Of a DNA stretch of 47,834 nucleotides, positions 44,527-47,834 are shown one piece after another. Within the stretch, counting starts at the first letter, position 1. Each line of letters begins with the position of its first letter. Both the position numbers and the translations under genes were made by a program. The stretch spans positions 1-47,834 of the forward strand of contig CAMVDX010000017.1 of the NCBI GenBank assembly GCA_947166355.1. The letters run 5' to 3'. Origin of the DNA: an uncultured Treponema sp. (GTDB taxonomy: Bacteria > Spirochaetota > Spirochaetia > Treponematales > Treponemataceae). The notes beneath the pieces are model-generated. The model saw nothing but the letters and a program-made list of their open reading frames with translations, did not search any database and was not told the DNA's origin.

Positions 44527-44997
44527 ATGCGCTGCCCCTACTGTGGTAACATTGAGGACAAAGTCCTTGAGTCAAGAACGATGGTAAACGGTGAAAGTAT
44601 CCGCAGACGACGCGAATGCCTTGCATGCGGCTACAGATTTACCAGTTATGAACGTATTGACGAAAAACCCTTTATGGTTATCAAACGCGACGGACGCCGT
44701 CAGCCTTTTGACCGCATTAAGCTTGAAAAAGGTATTGAGCGGGCTCTGGAAAAACGTCCTGTTGCGACCTCTATGGTAGAACAGCTTTCCAATGACATTG
44801 AAGATCTCGCAATTAAAAAAGGTCGAGAAAACCGCGAAATTTCTACGTCCGAGCTGGGAGAGCTTGTGCTTGAAAAATTATATGACATCGACAAGGTAGC
44901 TTACATACGTTTTGCATCAGTCTACCGGCATTTTGAAAATCTCGATGAATTCATAACCGAAGTCAAAAACATAGAAAAGAGGGGAAATGAAAAATGA
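44527..44997 (+). CDS. nrdR: Transcriptional repressor NrdR
   Basis: A 156-aa repressor of ribonucleotide reductase genes. The N-terminal zinc ribbon MRCPYCGN...CLACGYRF is followed by an ATP-cone (FMVIKRDGRRQPFDRIKLEKGIERAL and onward) that senses ATP/dATP. The C-terminal YIRFASVYRHFENLDEF is typical. Its stop overlaps the nrdD start by 4 nt (ATGA). GAGAGG precedes the ATG, and an NrdR-like box lies in its own promoter. Confidence 0.97.
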   Translation: MRCPYCGNIEDKVLESRTMVNGESIRRRRECLACGYRFTSYERIDEKPFMVIKRDGRRQPFDRIKLEKGIERALEKRPVATSMVEQLSNDIEDLAIKKGRENREISTSELGELVLEKLYDIDKVAYIRFASVYRHFENLDEFITEVKNIEKRGNEK

Positions 44998-47108
44998 GCG
45001 ATCAATCAATCTTTCCGGAATGGAGAAGCTTTCTGGGAAACAGTTCAGATTCTGAAACCAAAGGTTTTCTGAAATCTGTAGTTAAGCGTTCTGGTGAAAT
45101 TGCAGACTACGACAGAACCAAAATCGAATCTGCTATCGGCAAGGCAATTGAAGCTGTAGAAAAACGCAAGGATCCGGACAGAGCTGCACAGCTTACAGAC
45201 ATGGTAGAAGAAAAGCTCCGTATCCAGCTTGCAGGAAACCGTGCACATTCTATTCCTGCCATCGAAGAGATTCAGGATATTGTAGAAAGTGTTCTCATTG
45301 AAAACAAAGAAGTTGAAGTTGCAAAGGCTTACATTCTTTACCGTGCCCGCCACGAAGCAATGCGCGATGCTAAGAGCCTTATGATTGACATCAACAAGAC
45401 TATGGACGGCTATCTTGCTCAGAGTGACTGGCGTGTAAATGAAAACGCAAACGTAAACTTCTCGCTCGGTGGTCTTATTCTCCATAACTCAGGAACAATT
45501 ACTGCAAACTACTGGCTTAACAATATTTACTCAAAGGAAATTGCAGAAGCACATAAAACAGCCGCTTTCCATATCCATGACCTTTCTATGTTCTCAGGCT
45601 ATTGTGCAGGCTGGTCTCTCCGTCAGCTGATTGTAGAAGGACTCGGTGGAGTACCAGACAAAATTACCTCTACTCCGGCTACTCACCTTTCTACCCTCGT
45701 TAATCAGATTGTAAACTTCCTTGGAATCATGCAGAACGAATGGGCAGGTGCTCAGGCATTCTCTTCATTCGATACATATCTTGCACCTTTTATCCGTGCA
45801 GACCACCTTACAGAAAAACAGGTTCGTCAGTGCATTCAGTCATACATTTACGGTGTAAACACTCCAAGCCGCTGGGGTTCACAGGCTCCGTTCACAAACA
45901 TCACTTTGGACTGGGTATGTCCTGATGACCTTAAAAACAAAAAGGCAATCGTAGGCGGTAAGGAACAGGATTATACTTACGGCGACTGCCAGAAAGAAAT
46001 GGATATGATTAACAAAGTATTCATTGAGCTTATGATTGAAGGTGATGCAAACGGCCGCGGCTTTGCTTACCCTATTCCAACCTATAACATTACACGCGAC
46101 TTTGACTGGAACTCAGAGAACGCTAAGCTGCTCTTTACAATGACAGCCCAGTACGGAACTCCAAACTTCCAGAACTTTGTTAATTCAGACTTGAACCCTA
46201 GTGATGTACGCTCTATGTGCTGCCGCCTTCAGCTTGATAAGCGCGAGCTCCGCCGCCGTGGTGGTGGTCTCTTTGGTGCAGACGAGTTCACAGGTTCTAT
46301 CGGTGTAGTTACAATCAACATGCCTCAGATCGGTTACCTTGCAAAAGATGAAACTGAATTCTACAAGCGACTTGATTACCTTATGGAACTTGCAAAGGAA
46401 AGCCTTTGTACAAAGCGTAAGGTTATCCAGAAGCTTTATGACGGCGGTTTATTCCCATACACAAGACGCTACCTCAAGACCCTTGTAAATCACTTCAATA
46501 CAATCGGTCTCTGCGGTATGAACGAATGCTGCTTAAACTTTCTTGGAGTAAATATAACAGATCCTAAAGGAAAGGCATTTGCAGAAAAGGTTCTTCAGCA
46601 CATGCGCGAAAAGATGCAGGACTTCCAGGAGGAAACAGGAGATCTCTTCAACCTCGAAGCAACTCCTGCAGAATCTACATCTTACCGCCTTGCCCGTCAC
46701 GACAAGGAACAGTTCCCAGATATCATTACAAGCGGAACTAACGAACCGTTCTATACTAACTCTTCACAGCTCCCTGTTGATTACACAGCAGATGTATTCG
46801 AAGCCCTCGATCATCAGGAATCTTTGCAGACTAAGTATACCGGCGGAACAATGTTCCACGTATTCATGGGTGAAGCTCTTAAAGACTGGAAGAGCTGCGC
46901 AGACCTTGTACGCACAATTGCAAGCAAGTACCGCATTCCGTTCTTTACTGTTTCGCCAACATACTCTATCTGTAAGATTCACGGCTATCTCATAGGACAG
47001 CAGTTTGAATGTCCTAAGTGTAAGGCTGAAAAGGAAAAGGCCCTTAAAGAAAAACTTAAGGCTCTGGAAGCAGAAAAAGAAAAGGTTCTTGCAGAACAGA
47101 AAAATTAA
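44994..47108 (+). CDS. nrdD: Anaerobic (class III) ribonucleotide reductase NrdD, lacking the glycyl radical domain
   Basis: A 704-aa catalytic subunit that reduces ribonucleoside triphosphates anaerobically. An ATP-cone (about 22-115) precedes the 10-stranded barrel (NVNFSLGGLILHNSGTITAN, GYCAGWSLRQLI, the thiyl-Cys region VRSMCCRLQLDKRELRRRGG, IGVVTINMPQIGYLA, IGLCGMNECCLNFL). The C-terminal zinc site is present (SICKIHGY...FECPKC), but the chain then runs into a charged helix (KAEKEKALKEKLKALEAEKE) and stops. The glycyl radical loop that normally follows the second CxxC is missing. That segment is encoded by the separate gene at 47229, so the enzyme appears to be split. A 9-bp inverted repeat follows the stop. 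Confidence 0.92.
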   Translation: MSDQSIFPEWRSFLGNSSDSETKGFLKSVVKRSGEIADYDRTKIESAIGKAIEAVEKRKDPDRAAQLTDMVEEKLRIQLAGNRAHSIPAIEEIQDIVESVLIENKEVEVAKAYILYRARHEAMRDAKSLMIDINKTMDGYLAQSDWRVNENANVNFSLGGLILHNSGTITANYWLNNIYSKEIAEAHKTAAFHIHDLSMFSGYCAGWSLRQLIVEGLGGVPDKITSTPATHLSTLVNQIVNFLGIMQNEWAGAQAFSSFDTYLAPFIRADHLTEKQVRQCIQSYIYGVNTPSRWGSQAPFTNITLDWVCPDDLKNKKAIVGGKEQDYTYGDCQKEMDMINKVFIELMIEGDANGRGFAYPIPTYNITRDFDWNSENAKLLFTMTAQYGTPNFQNFVNSDLNPSDVRSMCCRLQLDKRELRRRGGGLFGADEFTGSIGVVTINMPQIGYLAKDETEFYKRLDYLMELAKESLCTKRKVIQKLYDGGLFPYTRRYLKTLVNHFNTIGLCGMNECCLNFLGVNITDPKGKAFAEKVLQHMREKMQDFQEETGDLFNLEATPAESTSYRLARHDKEQFPDIITSGTNEPFYTNSSQLPVDYTADVFEALDHQESLQTKYTGGTMFHVFMGEALKDWKSCADLVRTIASKYRIPFFTVSPTYSICKIHGYLIGQQFECPKCKAEKEKALKEKLKALEAEKEKVLAEQKN

Positions 47109-47110
47109 AG

Positions 47111-47134
47111 ATTTTCGGCCTCAGTGCCGAAAAT
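47111..47134 (+). terminator. Hairpin after nrdD (attenuator-like)
   Basis: ATTTTCGGC-ctcagt-GCCGAAAAT forms a perfect 9-bp stem three bases after the nrdD stop. No T-run follows, so it may pause, stabilise or process the message rather than end it. It overlaps the upstream NrdR half-site. Confidence 0.5.
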
Positions 47135-47142
47135 TCTAGTGT
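47127..47142 (+). promoter_or_regulatory. Candidate second NrdR box (half conserved)
   Basis: ccgaaAATTCTAGTGT keeps the right half of the NrdR consensus (CTAGTGT). Its end lies 43 bp, about four helical turns, before the end of the perfect box at 47170-47185. Confidence 0.4.
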
Positions 47143-47150
47143 ACATAACA

Positions 47151-47185
47151 TTGACAAACTACCAAATCTACACTATATTTAGTGT
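47151..47185 (+). promoter_or_regulatory. Strong promoter overlapped by a palindromic NrdR box
   Basis: A perfect TTGACA (47151-47156), 17 nt, TATATT (47174-47179). ACACTATATTTAGTGT at 47170-47185 fits the NrdR box consensus and covers the -10, so bound NrdR would block transcription of the glycyl-radical/glutaredoxin gene and nrdG. Confidence 0.8.
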
Positions 47186-47228
47186 GGGTGTAAAAAAATT
47201 AAATAATTTTGGGAGGAGAAAAAAGATT

Positions 47229-47762
47229 ATGGAAAAAAGAACACTTGCACAGATTGAGGCTGAAATTGCAGAGACAAAGGAAGCACTCAAAGACGTTCAT
47301 GGAACCGAGACTGAGGTTTACGCTCGCATCGTAGGTTACTACCGCGCCGTAAAACACTGGAACAAAGGAAAGCGCGACGAGTTCGACCAGAGAAAAATGT
47401 TCACTCTCGAAGCCAGCAAGGAATACGATATTACTGCTGCTGACCAGCCATGTGTACGCAAGGCACCTGCAAAGATGTCTGCCGCAGAACCAGCAGCAGA
47501 TTTGAACAGCGTAACATACGAAATGTATACAAGACAGACCTGTCCTAACTGTCCTCCTGTAAAGGACTTTATGGCAGACCTCGAAATGCCAGGCCGCTCA
47601 ATTGATGTTGATACAAAAGAAGGTCTTGCAGAAGCTGCAAAGAAAGGCGTATTTGCTTCACCTACAGTAATCTTCTACAACGAGGCTGGTGTAGAAACTG
47701 CACGCTGCCACAATGTTGAAGAACTTGAAGCTGTATTCAATAAGGTAAAAGTAACTGCATAA
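47229..47762 (+). CDS. Detached NrdD glycyl radical domain fused to a glutaredoxin-like domain
   Basis: A 177-aa protein starting MEKRTLAQIEAEIAETKEAL, a charged helix. Residues 27-58 (ETEVYARIVGYYRAVKHWN, then KGKRDEFDQRKMF) match the last segment of NrdD, with Gly36 in RIVGY as the predicted radical-bearing residue. After a linker with Cys75 comes a glutaredoxin/thioredoxin-like domain (95-177) with the redox motif CPNC (Cys105/Cys108), SPTVIFYNEAG and a C-terminal helix. The start follows GGAGGAG; an ORF start at 47124 would run through the promoter. The stop overlaps nrdG (TAATG). It probably completes NrdD in trans, is activated by NrdG and supplies reducing equivalents, analogous to the YfiD spare part of pyruvate formate-lyase. 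Confidence 0.75.
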   Translation: MEKRTLAQIEAEIAETKEALKDVHGTETEVYARIVGYYRAVKHWNKGKRDEFDQRKMFTLEASKEYDITAADQPCVRKAPAKMSAAEPAADLNSVTYEMYTRQTCPNCPPVKDFMADLEMPGRSIDVDTKEGLAEAAKKGVFASPTVIFYNEAGVETARCHNVEELEAVFNKVKVTA

Positions 47763-47834
47763 TGTCAGAGCTTGACCTGAATAAACCTGCGGGCGTACTT
47801 GTAAAAACCACTTGTGTGGATTTTCCGGGGCGTG
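47762..47834 (+). CDS. nrdG: Anaerobic RNR activating protein NrdG (5' part only)
   Basis: The ORF opens at ATG 47762, sharing one base with the preceding stop, and runs off the window after 24 codons. The reading VLVKTTCVDFPGR matches the conserved start of NrdG-type radical SAM activases, just before the CxxxCxxC cluster, which lies outside the window. Its place behind the glycyl-radical domain gene supports the assignment. Confidence 0.8.
   Translation, partial: MSELDLNKPAGVLVKTTCVDFPGR

Noticed and set aside
47124..47228. N-terminal extension of the glycyl-radical/glutaredoxin protein
   Set aside because: It would span the TTGACA/TATATT promoter and NrdR box; ATG 47229 has a GGAGGAG site.

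Overview
The window looks like a chromosomal segment of a Treponema-type spirochaete, probably a gut or rumen species. The evidence is the AT-rich sequence, spirochaete-style lipoprotein signal peptides, a BspA/InlB-repeat surface lipoprotein, a short RpoZ variant, a HAMP-linked class III cyclase, an anaerobic (class III) ribonucleotide reductase operon, and intergenic arrays of palindromic REP/MITE-like repeats. No rRNA, tRNA, CRISPR array or intact transposase was seen.

Layout. 1-900 is non-coding apart from a 33-codon gene at 383-484 that looks like a type I toxin facing a convergent antisense RNA; palindromic repeats surround it. 899-17079 is a long minus-strand block, transcribed right to left: rpoZ, miaA, a class III cyclase, a FecR-domain/FN3-like protein, a coiled-coil/beta-barrel envelope protein, and two lipoproteins (577 aa and 2135 aa) built of InlB B-repeats and BspA-type leucine-rich repeats. 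17200-18435 (minus) is a class C beta-lactamase-like serine hydrolase. 18813-21233 (plus) is a sugar operon of an FGGY kinase and AraD. 21462-25387 (plus) is recO-recJ-M23 peptidase. 25534-30920 (minus) holds ligA with a small ORF and a membrane-anchored protein after it, plus trmB, a lipoprotein and a conserved unknown. 31011-37684 (plus) is a membrane protein followed by one ORF joining DNA polymerase IV in frame to a secreted beta-barrel-like protein. 37712-42455 (minus) is a galactokinase-like enzyme, SurE, a TPR protein and a TPR/NHL/vWA protein. 42535-44352 (plus) is lnt. 44527 to the end (plus) is the anaerobic RNR cluster: nrdR, an NrdD that lacks its glycyl radical domain, a separate glycyl-radical-domain/glutaredoxin fusion, and the start of nrdG.

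The two most notable systems are at the ends. On the right, the class III ribonucleotide reductase appears split exactly between its C-terminal zinc site and its glycyl radical loop; the radical domain is carried by a 177-aa protein fused to a CPNC redoxin and driven by its own promoter with a palindromic NrdR box. On the left is a compact candidate type I toxin-antitoxin locus with opposing promoters, terminators in both directions, a short direct repeat and a 12-bp 5'-3' pairing in the toxin mRNA. Also notable are the DinB/outer-membrane fusion, several start codons placed directly behind -10 boxes without a Shine-Dalgarno (possible leaderless mRNAs), and repeat elements that supply the stop codons of neighbouring genes. 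All calls are from reading the sequence; no database search was run.
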